Shown: positions 6,401-15,403 of the stretch, one piece after another | Numbering within the stretch: the first letter of the stretch is position 1 | Layout: each line of letters begins with the position of its first letter | Source: a virus | IMG/VR virus record: IMGVR_UViG_3300042562_003270 | Coordinates: 1-30,025 of that record | Length of the DNA: 30,025 nucleotides | Direction: 5' to 3' (one strand) | The notes under the pieces: generated by a model | Told to the model about the DNA's origin: nothing | The model's input: only the letters and a program-made list of their open reading frames with translations | Database searches by the model: none | Program-made: the position numbers and the translations under genes

Positions 6401-9145
6401 ATGGGAATGACGGCCGATCCAGTGGCTTTGACTTCGGAAAACTTCGGCATCCTGCTGCCGCTCTGGCCAGACCTGCACACTCTGGCAGACGAGGCAGAAC
6501 AGAATGCCGACAAGCTCCCTGATTTCTCTACGATCCGCCTGCGTGCCTTTGCGGAGGCCATGGTCTGCCACCTCTTCCGGCATCATGGCTTGCCACTGAA
6601 CAACAATGAGGCGCAGTTCGTCCGCTTGCAGCTGCTTCAGGACAAAGATCTGCTGGACAGGCGGGTTCTAGGCCTTTTTCACACCATCCGGAAACTGGGA
6701 AACATCGCAGCACACATCAAACGCCCAGTATTGATGGATGAAGCCCGCGATCTGGTCGATGATGCTCGGTCGCTTACTGCTTGGTTCTGCCTCCATATTC
6801 GACCCGATATTGACTGGAACGCGCAGCAGATTTCCTCGCCAACTCCGATTACGTCGTCTCGCGAGACCCCATGCGAGTCACATCCAGCTAGAGCGCGCGA
6901 GACCGGAGCCCAAGTGCTTGCCACTCGCACAGTGACCGGCACTAGCCCACAGGTCAGGCTGCCGAGGACACGGATGTCGCTTCGGGATATGTTCGAGGAA
7001 GAGCTCACGACTGACCAACAGAATTGCATCTCGGCGCTCGATGATTTTCTGTCAGACGACACCCAACGGGTGTTCCTGCTTAAGGGCTATGCGGGAACCG
7101 GAAAGACGTTCCTTGCCGGCGGCTTGGCCGAGTTTTTGCTTGCCCAAGGGCGGATGTTCTCGTTCGCCGCTCCAACGGGGCGGGCGGCCAAGGTGATCGC
7201 AAAGAAAACGGGGCAGTCAGCGAGTACAATCCACAACCTGATCTACACTTACAGCGACATGTCCGAGCATACCGAAGTTGATGACGATGGGTCGGCTACC
7301 TTCAAGATGATTGCCAAGGTCCGGAGTAACGAGGACCCTATCGATTCAGTTACCATCATCGACGAAGCTTCGCTCGTCTCGAATGTGTATTCCGAAAGCG
7401 AATTCTACCGGTCTGGCAGCGGACACCTGTTGCAGGACCTGATCGCGCACGTGGGCTCAACTCATGCAGGCAATGCACGCAAGATCATTTTCATTGGCGA
7501 CCCAGCGCAGCTGCCACCTGTCGGCATGTCCACCTCTCCAGCGCTCGACGCGGATTACCTGCGCCTGACGTTCGGGCTTGATGCCAACAGTTATGAGTTG
7601 ACCGAAATTGTCCGCCAGAAGGCAGACAGCGCGGTCATCCGCAATGTCATGCCCTTGCGTGAAGGCGTCGTCAGCGGTCAGTTCAGCAGCCTGTCCTTTG
7701 TATTCGACGATGATGTCATCCGTCTTCCCAAAGTCAGCGTCACACCGCTCTACATAAAGGTCCGCGAGGGTCGCGGCCCACACGCGCCGATCATTGTGAC
7801 CCCCTCGAATGCTGAGGCTGCCATTTTCAATCGCGCAATCCGGACGATGCTGTTTCCAGGTATGGCGACCGTTGCCGCCGGTGACGTCGTTATCGTTGCT
7901 GCCAATGGATTTTGCGGGCCACATTACGTTGCCAATGGTGAAATCCTGCGCATCGATACGGTTGAAACGGCTGTTGAGAGGCGGTCGATTCAATTGCTCC
8001 AAAAAATTGGTAATGGTGACATTTCGGAACCTGTGAATGTTGCGCTTAATTTCCGGGACGTCATGGTTGCCCTACCGCAATTGGATGGCGGCGATCTGAT
8101 CCTGAAGGCCAAGATCCTCGATGATTTTCTGCACGGCGACGATGCAAGTCTCGACTCGGCGCAGCAGCGCGCACTCTACGTTGATTTCCTTAAGCGCCAT
8201 AAGCATATCGACCGGAAGAAGAAGCGTGACGAGTTCCAGCTTGCACTACGTTCAGACCCGTATTTCAACGCGCTTCGCCTCCGGTTTGGTTATGCTATTA
8301 CCTGCCACAAGGCGCAGGGTGGCGAGTGGAGCCACGTGATCGTAAGTTGTGCGACCCGGCAGAATCCGCGTTCGTCAGATTACTTCCGTTGGCTTTACAC
8401 TGCGATGACCCGCACGAGCGGCAAACTCTATCTGGTCGATCCCCCGGAGATCCGGTTGCAACCGGCCGGGACCGGCTGGATCACACCATCTTCCGCCGAA
8501 ACGGCCGCGTCGGACGGAAATCAGGGGCCCAATGTCCAAGGCGTTCAACCCGTCCCGGGCGGGTCAACAGCCGAGGGGCTCTCGCCGCAGGCATTGTTCC
8601 GCCAGTGGCTGCGTGCTGAAATCCACAACCGGCTGGCTGACACAGGAATCGAGATCGAGGACATCGCCCACCACCAATATCGGGAGGCGTATTTCTTCAA
8701 GCGGGGCACCGATGCCCTCCGGATCGACATCGGCTACAAGGGAAACTGGACGATTTCAGGCATCACCTGTGCACGGGAAGAGCCGTTTGCGGAAGACGTG
8801 ATGGCGCACCTTGAAAGATTGATAGGGCAGAAACCCGGAAATGGTGGGTCGCATTCGGTCGCGAAACACGAACCAGACCGGCCCTTCCTCAGAGTCTTCC
8901 ATGATCGACTTTTGACTGCCCTGACTTCGAAGGGCATCAACGTGATCAACCTCAAGGAGCAGGCGTGGAGCCAGCGCTACGTTCTTGAACGCGGGTCGGA
9001 CTTGGTGACGGTGGACATTTTCTACAATGGCAGAGATCAGCTGACCAAATTCATGCCGGTCAACCCATCGCAAACCCCGACGGCATCGCTTGTCGATCTA
9101 CAGAACGATGTCGGATCCGTTCTGACCGTCGAGGTTCATCCGTGA
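6401..9145 (+). CDS. DUF4145-like / SF1B (RecD2-type) helicase with duplicated C-terminal domain
   Basis: A 914-residue protein. The ATG at 6401 follows GGGGGA with a 4-base gap; a frame open to 6284 lacks such a site. Residues about 20-150 resemble DUF4145, an all-helical domain often found at the N-terminus of restriction helicases (RLRAFAEAMVCHLF..., then LGLFHTIRKLGNIAAH). Residues about 205-690 form a superfamily 1 helicase: Walker A GYAGTGKT (229-236), Walker B IIDEAS (319-324), motif III GDPAQLPPVG (366-375), and UvrD_C_2-type motifs YAITCHKAQGGEW (about 631-643) and WLYTAMTRT (about 667). After a Pro/Gly-rich linker, two related domains follow at about 733-786 and 833-883; they share GI-x-I, a Gln, a Tyr, RG(T/S)D and DI-x-Y-(K/N)-G. 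Its stop overlaps the next gene's start. Likely an ATP-driven DNA translocase in a repair or defence role; substrate unknown. Confidence 0.82.
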   Translation: MGMTADPVALTSENFGILLPLWPDLHTLADEAEQNADKLPDFSTIRLRAFAEAMVCHLFRHHGLPLNNNEAQFVRLQLLQDKDLLDRRVLGLFHTIRKLGNIAAHIKRPVLMDEARDLVDDARSLTAWFCLHIRPDIDWNAQQISSPTPITSSRETPCESHPARARETGAQVLATRTVTGTSPQVRLPRTRMSLRDMFEEELTTDQQNCISALDDFLSDDTQRVFLLKGYAGTGKTFLAGGLAEFLLAQGRMFSFAAPTGRAAKVIAKKTGQSASTIHNLIYTYSDMSEHTEVDDDGSATFKMIAKVRSNEDPIDSVTIIDEASLVSNVYSESEFYRSGSGHLLQDLIAHVGSTHAGNARKIIFIGDPAQLPPVGMSTSPALDADYLRLTFGLDANSYELTEIVRQKADSAVIRNVMPLREGVVSGQFSSLSFVFDDDVIRLPKVSVTPLYIKVREGRGPHAPIIVTPSNAEAAIFNRAIRTMLFPGMATVAAGDVVIVAANGFCGPHYVANGEILRIDTVETAVERRSIQLLQKIGNGDISEPVNVALNFRDVMVALPQLDGGDLILKAKILDDFLHGDDASLDSAQQRALYVDFLKRHKHIDRKKKRDEFQLALRSDPYFNALRLRFGYAITCHKAQGGEWSHVIVSCATRQNPRSSDYFRWLYTAMTRTSGKLYLVDPPEIRLQPAGTGWITPSSAETAASDGNQGPNVQGVQPVPGGSTAEGLSPQALFRQWLRAEIHNRLADTGIEIEDIAHHQYREAYFFKRGTDALRIDIGYKGNWTISGITCAREEPFAEDVMAHLERLIGQKPGNGGSHSVAKHEPDRPFLRVFHDRLLTALTSKGINVINLKEQAWSQRYVLERGSDLVTVDIFYNGRDQLTKFMPVNPSQTPTASLVDLQNDVGSVLTVEVHP

Positions 9146-11106
9146 GCACGGCCAAGGAAGTGACCATTCTGCGTAAGGCGGGAAAACTTGACCTTGCATA
9201 CCAAATCTCGCTGGACCTAATTGCCGCACAGAATTCCGATGCTCGGGACCGCGCAGCTTACGCCTGGTGCCTCATTGCCCTCGTAAAACATCATGCCGCC
9301 GACAGCAGCCAGCAGAAGCTCTCCGATTATCTGGAACAATTGAAACGCTTCGAAGTGCCGGCGAACGACGACCTGCTTGCCGAACACCGCGGAAAAGCGC
9401 TCGCACTTGCGCAGCCCGATCGGCGCGCTGCGCTGGACGCACGTGGCCTAAGTAAGCAAGGCAAGCATGAAGAGGCTGCGCGTATCTACGCCGACCTGCA
9501 TACCAATGGCAAACTGGAGCCAGACGACCGCAAGTCGTGGGGCTGGGAGCTTTACCGGGTGATCAAAGCCGATCTTCAGGATAAGCAGGACGATGAACTT
9601 TCGCCCCCGGTTGTGCAACGGGTGAAGCGACAGTTGAACATCTATCTGAAGCTGAGCGCCGACGGACCAGATCTTTTGCACACCCTCATGCTGCAGCAGG
9701 CGCTGCGCCTAGCTAAAGGTGGCCACCTGAAGCTGCTTCCGTTTCTTCGCCTTTGGAACCCGGAGCAGTTCAGCGATGAGGATTTCGAAAGCCAAATAGG
9801 AAAGGATGGCAAGACGTATCCCTCGCTTGTTGAACGTACTATTCAGGCCGCGGCTTCTGAGGCGGCTGATAGCGACCGGTCGGATGATCGCAGTTTCATC
9901 CTGCCGCATGTTCAAACTGCAATGCAGCGTTTCCCCGAGAACATCTGGTTGAAGCTGAACTATGCCAAACTATTGCGGGGTATGGGGCGCATAGATGAAG
10001 CTCGTGCGCAAGCTATCGAGTTCGCCCGCGAGAAAGCCTCCGAGTTCTGGGCGTGGGATCTGGTTGGCGATCTGGTGCAGGATGACCCCGAGTTGCGGCT
10101 CTCCTGCTATGCAAAGGCGCTTAGTTGCTCCCAGGACGACGATTTCGTCGGCAAGGTTCGCCTCAAGCTGGCCACGCTCTTGGAGAAGTCCCACCCCAAC
10201 GAGGCCCGGTTCGAAATTGAACGCGTGATGTCTCATCGAACGCGAGCGGGATATCCAATCCCCCGCGAGGCACAGGCACTGTCGGAAAGGTTGGCTCCTA
10301 TCAGCCCAAAATCGACGGATATCACCTTCTACTCCCGGTTCAGTGATTCAGCCGAAGCGCTCCTATTCTCCCACCTTCCGTGGACCGACGCATCGCTCGG
10401 CGATCAGTTCACCATCGAGGGCCGGGATGGGCAGAAGCCCCGAAAGCGGCGGCGTATCTACCTTCGAACAAAGCAGTTCGCACTGGAGTTGAGCCTACCC
10501 GACAACCATGTCGACATCCGCGGCCTCAACGAGGGAGTGCCTCTCATCGTGCAACACGAGATGTCCAATACCGTTCCGGGGCGAGCGACAATCCACCGAA
10601 TTCGTTCCCGGCCAGATGGCACAGTGATGGACGTCGCACCCGAACAAATTGCCGTAATTGATCGCATAAACGATCAGAAATCGCTCATCCATGTGGTCGT
10701 TACCCGAGGCGTCGACTGCACCTGCCCGATTTCGCTTTACCCGGGAGAGCCGAGAGTGGGCAGAGCCGTCGCAGTCCGCCTGGCTCAACATCACGGCAGA
10801 ACCGGAATGCTCACGCGTATCATCGCCATTTCGGCTACCGATCAGCCTGTCTCAGCCGATATTCTTCGCGCATTCCGTGAAGCGACGAGAGTAAACGAAG
10901 CGGGCCTTGGCTTCACCGAGAGCGACATTTTCATCCCACCGCATATGGTGGCCGCGTCTAACATTGAAGCAGGGGACCTAGTCGAAGGCATAGCCATTGC
11001 CAGCTTTAACGAGAAACGAGGCACATGGGGAATGAAGGCGATTGAGGTCAAGTCTGTTGCGCGAAATCATCTCGGTTCTGGCAACGGCCACGACGATAAC
11101 ATTTAA
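9142..11106 (+). CDS. TPR-repeat protein with C-terminal OB/cold-shock-like domains, partner of the helicase
   Basis: A 654-residue protein starting at a GTG that overlaps the helicase stop (GTGA), so the two are made together. Helical repeats of TPR type are visible at about 1-50 (ILRKAGKLDLAYQISLDLI), 97-150 (GLSKQGKHEEAARIYADLH) and 255-350 (FPENIWLKLNYAKLLRGMGR and following). The C-terminal third (about 420-645) is strand-rich. Its last part, GLGFTESDIFIPPHMVAA then GDLVEGIAIASFNEKRGTWG (about 588-630), has the look of an OB/cold-shock nucleic-acid-binding fold, and another strand-rich segment lies at about 505-565. No catalytic motif was seen. The likely role is a scaffold or nucleic-acid sensor for the helicase. 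The OB call is by eye only. Confidence 0.72.
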   Translation: MSTAKEVTILRKAGKLDLAYQISLDLIAAQNSDARDRAAYAWCLIALVKHHAADSSQQKLSDYLEQLKRFEVPANDDLLAEHRGKALALAQPDRRAALDARGLSKQGKHEEAARIYADLHTNGKLEPDDRKSWGWELYRVIKADLQDKQDDELSPPVVQRVKRQLNIYLKLSADGPDLLHTLMLQQALRLAKGGHLKLLPFLRLWNPEQFSDEDFESQIGKDGKTYPSLVERTIQAAASEAADSDRSDDRSFILPHVQTAMQRFPENIWLKLNYAKLLRGMGRIDEARAQAIEFAREKASEFWAWDLVGDLVQDDPELRLSCYAKALSCSQDDDFVGKVRLKLATLLEKSHPNEARFEIERVMSHRTRAGYPIPREAQALSERLAPISPKSTDITFYSRFSDSAEALLFSHLPWTDASLGDQFTIEGRDGQKPRKRRRIYLRTKQFALELSLPDNHVDIRGLNEGVPLIVQHEMSNTVPGRATIHRIRSRPDGTVMDVAPEQIAVIDRINDQKSLIHVVVTRGVDCTCPISLYPGEPRVGRAVAVRLAQHHGRTGMLTRIIAISATDQPVSADILRAFREATRVNEAGLGFTESDIFIPPHMVAASNIEAGDLVEGIAIASFNEKRGTWGMKAIEVKSVARNHLGSGNGHDDNI

Positions 11107-11505
11107 CAACTTAGAACGGCGGAGCACACGCTCGCAATCACCTGGATCGGTGCTAAAGGTTCATACTCGCTCTGCAGCGCGCCAGACCAACGCAGTTGTC
11201 ATTCGAACCAGATACCGCGTCAATAACGCCATCAAGCACGCGCCACCGCCGGAAAATCGGCCTTCGATGAAGAAGGCGAGCTAACTTTCTGTAACCGTTT
11301 ATCTAAGGCGCGTGATAACATGGATGTGATGATCCTGGGCTTGGCACTCAACTGCCGGCGCTGGGTCGCTTAGGCTGTGGTGGAAAATTCGCAGGCGGAC
11401 TGCACTGTTCGTTCACCCCCGTCACGCTTCATGCTAACGTCGAGCTTGACCTGCATCGCCTCGAGGCCAGACCATTTCGCGAAACGCACTTCTATGGAGA
11501 TCCGC
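11107..11505 (+). other. Non-coding gap upstream of ssb
   Basis: About 400 bases with no credible gene. The longest plus-strand frames either lack ribosome sites or are 5' extensions of the ssb frame. No clear hairpin terminator and no confident -35/-10 pair were found, although a promoter for ssb probably lies here because the gap is long. Confidence 0.5.
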
Positions 11506-11994
11506 ATGGCCGGTTCCGTGAACAAGGTGATCATAATTGGCAATCTCGGCCAGGATCCGGAGGTCCGGAACTTCGCCAACGGCGGCAAGGTCGTGAACCT
11601 GCGCATCGCCACATCGGAGTCGTGGAAGGACAAGTCGACAGGGGAGCGCAAAGAGCGCACCGAGTGGCACAGTGTTGCCATCTTCAACGAGCCGCTTGGC
11701 AAGATTGCCGAGCAGTATCTGCGCAAGGGTTCGAAGGTCTACATCGAAGGCCAAATTGAAACCCGCAAATGGCAGGACCAGTCCGGTGCCGACCGCTACT
11801 CAACGGAGGTCGTGCTGCGCCAATATGGTGGCACGTTGGCTCTGCTAGACGGACGGTCTGGCGACAGTCAAGGAGAGCCGTACGGCAGCATCCCGTCCCA
11901 AGAAAATAGAGGTTATGTTCAGGAGCAGAGGCCTGACCCTAGGACATCCGAAACCCGCGCGAGTCCCGGCCTCGACGATGAAATTCCATTCTGA
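11506..11994 (+). CDS. ssb: Single-stranded DNA-binding protein
   Basis: A 162-residue protein of the bacterial SSB family. Residues 1-110 are the OB fold, opening with [18 protein letters not shown], then [20 protein letters not shown] and a [21 protein letters not shown] stretch. A short Gly/Gln/Pro-rich linker leads to the acidic tip LDDEIPF, which in this family recruits partner repair and replication proteins. The ATG at 11506 has GGAG 6 bases upstream; an ATG four codons earlier is less well placed. It is shorter than many chromosomal alphaproteobacterial SSBs because the linker is short. It could serve phage replication or act with the upstream helicase pair on single-stranded DNA. Confidence 0.93.
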   Translation: MAGSVNKVIIIGNLGQDPEVRNFANGGKVVNLRIATSESWKDKSTGERKERTEWHSVAIFNEPLGKIAEQYLRKGSKVYIEGQIETRKWQDQSGADRYSTEVVLRQYGGTLALLDGRSGDSQGEPYGSIPSQENRGYVQEQRPDPRTSETRASPGLDDEIPF

Positions 11995-12094
11995 TCGTTT
12001 AGGGGGTTGCGGCCAACTCGATTCCGGATTGAACGAACCCGCTGACGCGGGAGTGGTGTAGGTGTTGGCGGGAATGGCCTCCTGACGGGAAAGT

Positions 12095-12550
12095 TTGGTT
12101 GCTCAAGATCAACCTCTTGTAGGGAGACCACCTGCCCACGACGGCCCTTTGCCGCGGGGTCCTTGCGATGCCGATGCCAACCTGAACATCGATATCGGTT
12201 ATGAACTCCGCCCCGGCGGCTTCATGATCACCGACGAGGTGGCCGACAACTTCTTGGCAGAACTCTCAGCTTTTGCGACCCTGGCGTCAGGCCATCAAAA
12301 CCGCAGGTCCTCGGCCCGACTGCGCCAGATCAACGGACTGCGCGGATGCACCACGGTGACCGGCGGCACGAATTGCCTGACAGATTTTCACAAGACAGCA
12401 TCCAACTTGCGTACAGCTCCACGAAGGCTTCCGCGCTGTTGTCGGCAACGCCAGCGCCGAGAAGCGGAAGTGCGCCGCCGGACTCTCAGCTTCACTTCGC
12501 CCTGGCCCACAAACAACGGCAGGCCTCCGAAGCGATCGGACGACGAGTAG
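12095..12550 (+). pseudogene. Decayed third copy of the DUF4258-like small gene
   Basis: An open frame that begins only at a TTG and translates to a diverged copy of the protein at 13841. ELRPGGFMITDEVADNFLAE here matches ELRSGVFMMTDRVADEIMAE there, and TDFHKTASNLRTAPRR with a following Arg/Gln-rich tail matches TAFHKKAPHLRTDPRS and its tail. The N-terminal hallmark with the QRG motif has decayed to AHDGPLPRGPCDADAN. There is no good ribosome site and no intact XRE gene directly upstream, so this is best read as the remnant of an earlier pair. It may instead be a divergent functional gene using a rare start. Confidence 0.55.
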
Positions 12551-12676
12551 GTCGACATAGCAAGGCGCAGCCAGTTCCAGATTGCGCCAACGAATCACAC
12601 TCTGTTGGGTCGCCGCCCTCGAGAGTCCACAAAAGGTCTGGCGAAGTTTGCGGCGAATGCCCCAAGGTCCGCCACA

Positions 12677-12800
12677 AGTCCGTTAGCTCATCCTAAAACG
12701 GACTCTCCTTCCCTACCTTCATGAGGAAATGCAGGACATCTTCATTCTTTTCGGACCTATACTGCATCCTTAAAGTCCGCTTTAATATCCAAATCGGACT
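12677..12800 (+). promoter_or_regulatory. AGTCCG/CGGACT operator array and promoter upstream of second XRE gene
   Basis: The half-site AGTCCG and its reverse complement occur repeatedly just upstream of the XRE gene at 12813: AGTCCG at 12677 and CGGACT at 12699 (16 bases between), CGGACC at 12752, then AGTCCG at 12774 and CGGACT at 12795 (15 bases between). A TATACT hexamer at 12758-12763 could be the -10 box, which would place the operators on both sides of the start of transcription. The last half-site abuts the ribosome site AGGAGG. Such spaced inverted half-sites are typical of autorepression by a dimeric XRE protein. Binding by this protein is inferred. Confidence 0.6.
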
Positions 12801-12812
12801 CAGGAGGACAAA

Positions 12813-13844
12813 ATGCCGAAGCTAAACCCAAGTGCAATCAAGTCGCTCAGAAACAAGAAAGGCATGAGCCACAAGACGTTGGCAGAAAGGGCGAATATCT
12901 CGAGAAGCAATCTGATCGCGCTCGAAAAGCCAGCAGACACACTGCGTAGCGTACATGAACCCACATACGAAAAGCTGAAGAGGGCGCTCGGGGCAACCGA
13001 CCTGCAGATGCGCGGCGATGATCCGGTGACCGATCCACTGCCAGTGTCACATGTTGCCTTGCGAAGCAAAATTACCACGGTAGCGCAAATGAACTACGAC
13101 CTGGTCAACAAGAAGTACGGTGTGAATAGCGACCAGCTCGCCCAACTCGCCCCTCTGATGTTCGCGCTCCTCGTGGAAGACAGCTTTATGTGGCGGAAGG
13201 AGCAACTGGAACTGCGCAAAAGAGCCCGAGACCTAGCAAGCCAGCTCAGTGAAACCCAACACGAACCCGAAAGCCTTCGCTTTGAAATTGAGAGCGAGTG
13301 CATTCTGAAGGAGGAGGAGGCCATCGAAGCCCACGAAGTATTCACTCAGCCTCTGAACTCAGAGTGGATGCATGGTATTTTCGTTTCAGACCGGTTCACC
13401 GACTTCATTGCATCGAAGGTCCGCAAGGCAGGCTCGAACGTTCGGGCAGACCTTCGGATGGATTACTTTAATCCGCGGAATATTCTTGCGCCGGAGACGA
13501 AATATATAGCGGTTTCCGACCTTTATGCGGAAATCATGGGAGGGGGCGACCATATTGAAAAAGCAGGTTTTGCTTTGGCACTTTTGTCTGGCTTAGCGCG
13601 CCTACACGACGCGCCCGCTGACGTGCAGACTACGGCGGCGCTCCGTGCATGGGTTGGGGAGCGACTGGCTGCTTCTAGTGACGACCCCACGACCGCGGGG
13701 CTGTTTGCGCACATCGTCCAGAAGAAAGCATCATCCCAAAGCGACGGTCCCACATTCGGACTAGACGAAGATGGTTTCCCAACATGGTTCCAACTTCACG
13801 CCGGGGCAACATCGCAGGCGACCGCCGAAGGGGAAGTAAAATGA
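12813..13844 (+). CDS. XRE-type HTH regulator with long C-terminal domain (module B)
   Basis: A 343-residue protein with a textbook AGGAGG site 5 bases before the ATG. Residues about 6-62 are an XRE HTH: IKSLRNKKGMSHKTLAERAN, then ISRSNLIALEKP and a helix TYEKLKRALGATDLQ. Residues 86-125 (VAQMNYDLVNKKYGVNSDQL and LAPLMFALLVEDSF) align without gaps with residues 81-120 of the XRE protein at 3830, and the DLYAEIMGGGDHIEKA segment aligns with that protein's DFLEVITGGDWALVEA. About 130-175 is a charged probable coiled coil. The two proteins are therefore diverged paralogues along most of their length, not just in the HTH. Its stop overlaps the next start (ATGA). Likely regulator or antitoxin of module B. 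Confidence 0.78.
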   Translation: MPKLNPSAIKSLRNKKGMSHKTLAERANISRSNLIALEKPADTLRSVHEPTYEKLKRALGATDLQMRGDDPVTDPLPVSHVALRSKITTVAQMNYDLVNKKYGVNSDQLAQLAPLMFALLVEDSFMWRKEQLELRKRARDLASQLSETQHEPESLRFEIESECILKEEEAIEAHEVFTQPLNSEWMHGIFVSDRFTDFIASKVRKAGSNVRADLRMDYFNPRNILAPETKYIAVSDLYAEIMGGGDHIEKAGFALALLSGLARLHDAPADVQTTAALRAWVGERLAASSDDPTTAGLFAHIVQKKASSQSDGPTFGLDEDGFPTWFQLHAGATSQATAEGEVK

Positions 13845-14263
13845 CTGCAATCTCCTTGAAGCAAACGGCTCACAGCAAGGCGCGCATCCGCCAACGGGGG
13901 CTTCGTGAAGCCGACGCCGCCTTGGTCTTCGAATGGGGGGCAGAACTTCGGAGCGGGGTATTCATGATGACCGACAGAGTTGCCGACGAGATCATGGCAG
14001 AGCTATCTCATCTCAACCACAGGGATGGAGGCAGCGTCATAACTGACAACGCCCAGTTCCGGGCACGTTTGAAACGGCACATCGACGCTCTGCGACGCTG
14101 CGTCGTCGTAGCAGAAGGCGTTACACTTGTGACCGCATTTCACAAAAAGGCGCCCCACCTACGCACTGACCCGCGGAGTGACCCTCACTGCCGCCGCCGT
14201 CGGCAACGCTGTGAGTCTGAACGGCGGAAGCGCTCGTTCAATCCTGGGATGATCATCCCCTGA
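13841..14263 (+). CDS. DUF4258-like small protein (module B partner)
   Basis: A 140-residue, strongly basic protein whose ATG overlaps the regulator's stop (ATGA) and follows a GGGGAAG site. The N-terminal motif HSKARIRQRGLREADAALVF matches HAATRMAQRGIRRAILDLVI of the protein at 4984. A final strand GVTLVTAFHKKAP matches TIVTCYHKRNG there. Between them it carries an extra helical stretch, VADEIMAELSHLN and FRARLKRHIDALRRC. An Arg-rich C-terminus (CRRRRQRCESERRKR) suggests nucleic-acid contact. The pairing with an XRE regulator, the order and the overlap repeat module A. A toxin-like or effector role is inferred from this arrangement; no catalytic residue can be assigned. Confidence 0.68.
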   Translation: MTAISLKQTAHSKARIRQRGLREADAALVFEWGAELRSGVFMMTDRVADEIMAELSHLNHRDGGSVITDNAQFRARLKRHIDALRRCVVVAEGVTLVTAFHKKAPHLRTDPRSDPHCRRRRQRCESERRKRSFNPGMIIP

Positions 14264-14333
14264 GCAAACGTTCATGGTGCACCAGAGATGTCGGGCACCA
14301 CGATACCTTCCGTTCATTTTCACAGGGGCCGCC

Positions 14334-15332
14334 ATGACCCAATCTGCAGAAGCCTTTGTCAGCGCTTATCACGACACCCGCGGGTGGACGGTTATCGATG
14401 AGCATACCGTTCATGATATCGGGGATGGACTTGAGCAACCCATTCTTCACGTACAAGCACCCAGATCGTTGAAGGTTAAATGGACAACGATTAGTGCCTT
14501 GGAAGGTATCACTTGGGCAGAGCGTGCAGGCTACCATCATGGCGGTGAACCAAGCTGTGTGAAATCCGAGCGCCTGTCGCGTGATCGCTCGATAATTGGG
14601 CGCGGCGAGATGGACCGAGTCGTCACTGTCTTCAACCCTTCAGGTGAAAATATTCTTCACTTCCGTGAAATTGATCGGATCAAACTCGTCCCACGCGCCA
14701 CGTCGGCAGGGCCTAACAGCATTGTCACTGGCGATGAAGCACTGGGATACCTCTGGCTGCAAATCGAACCCACCCAGAAGCATGGGGAGCATCATCCTGT
14801 GGCTCTAGAACTTCACCTTCAAATTGATGAACATGTCTTTCAGGCGGCGTTTTCGAAACTCAAAGCGCAACCTGACCTTCAAGAAGCAAGTTTGTCGGTC
14901 ATGGTTAATTTCTTCGACTGCGGGCTCGAAACGATTTCTTGGTGCAACGAACCGGAATACGGGATTCTTCGCCGTGACGGTGATCCTTGGGTCAAGTGCC
15001 ACGCAGAGTTTAAAATGCTTCGTGTTGAATATGCACAGTCTCCACGCCTGCCTTACACTTGTCGAGGCTCTCGTCTGGATAACCTGTCTTCACAATTGGA
15101 AAATCAAGATAATTCTATTACGAAAAATAAAAATATCAAGGCCCTGTATGGAACGACAGCTTCAATCAAGGCGAGGCTAGGCTGGATAGTTGCCCTGATG
15201 GCTATCATCGCCTTACTCCTTCTCCAAGCGACCGAAACCCAGAGCGCTCTCAAGCCAAGAAACTATCGAACCATAACAGGATACCACCAGATTGGACTTG
15301 AAACGCAGCCTTTAAGCTTTGCTGCCAGCTAA
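14334..15332 (+). CDS. Unknown protein with a single C-terminal membrane helix
   Basis: A 332-residue protein. The ATG at 14334 is preferred (AGGGG a few bases upstream); a start at 14274 has no ribosome site. No family was recognised. The N-terminal 270 residues look like a strand-rich cytoplasmic domain (VTVFNPSGENILHFREIDRI, YLWLQIEPTQKHGEHH, and a VALELHLQIDEHVFQAAF stretch). A hydrophobic helix WIVALMAIIALLLLQAT at about 284-300 is followed by a short tail, consistent with a tail-anchored protein, orientation unknown. Base composition becomes more A+T-rich towards the 3' end. It starts 70 bases after the module B gene and could share its transcript. Confidence 0.62.
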   Translation: MTQSAEAFVSAYHDTRGWTVIDEHTVHDIGDGLEQPILHVQAPRSLKVKWTTISALEGITWAERAGYHHGGEPSCVKSERLSRDRSIIGRGEMDRVVTVFNPSGENILHFREIDRIKLVPRATSAGPNSIVTGDEALGYLWLQIEPTQKHGEHHPVALELHLQIDEHVFQAAFSKLKAQPDLQEASLSVMVNFFDCGLETISWCNEPEYGILRRDGDPWVKCHAEFKMLRVEYAQSPRLPYTCRGSRLDNLSSQLENQDNSITKNKNIKALYGTTASIKARLGWIVALMAIIALLLLQATETQSALKPRNYRTITGYHQIGLETQPLSFAAS

Positions 15333-15403
15333 GATGCTGCATCACAAGTGCTTCTGTCAGTAGGCGAGAACCTACTCGACCCAACAAATCAATATGGCGG
15401 ATA

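Noticed and set aside
13841-14263. Ordinary RelE or HigB toxin for the module B partner
   Set aside because: The HTH-first order, the QRG motif and the Arg-rich tail do not match RelE/HigB strands closely enough; DUF4258-like is the safer description.
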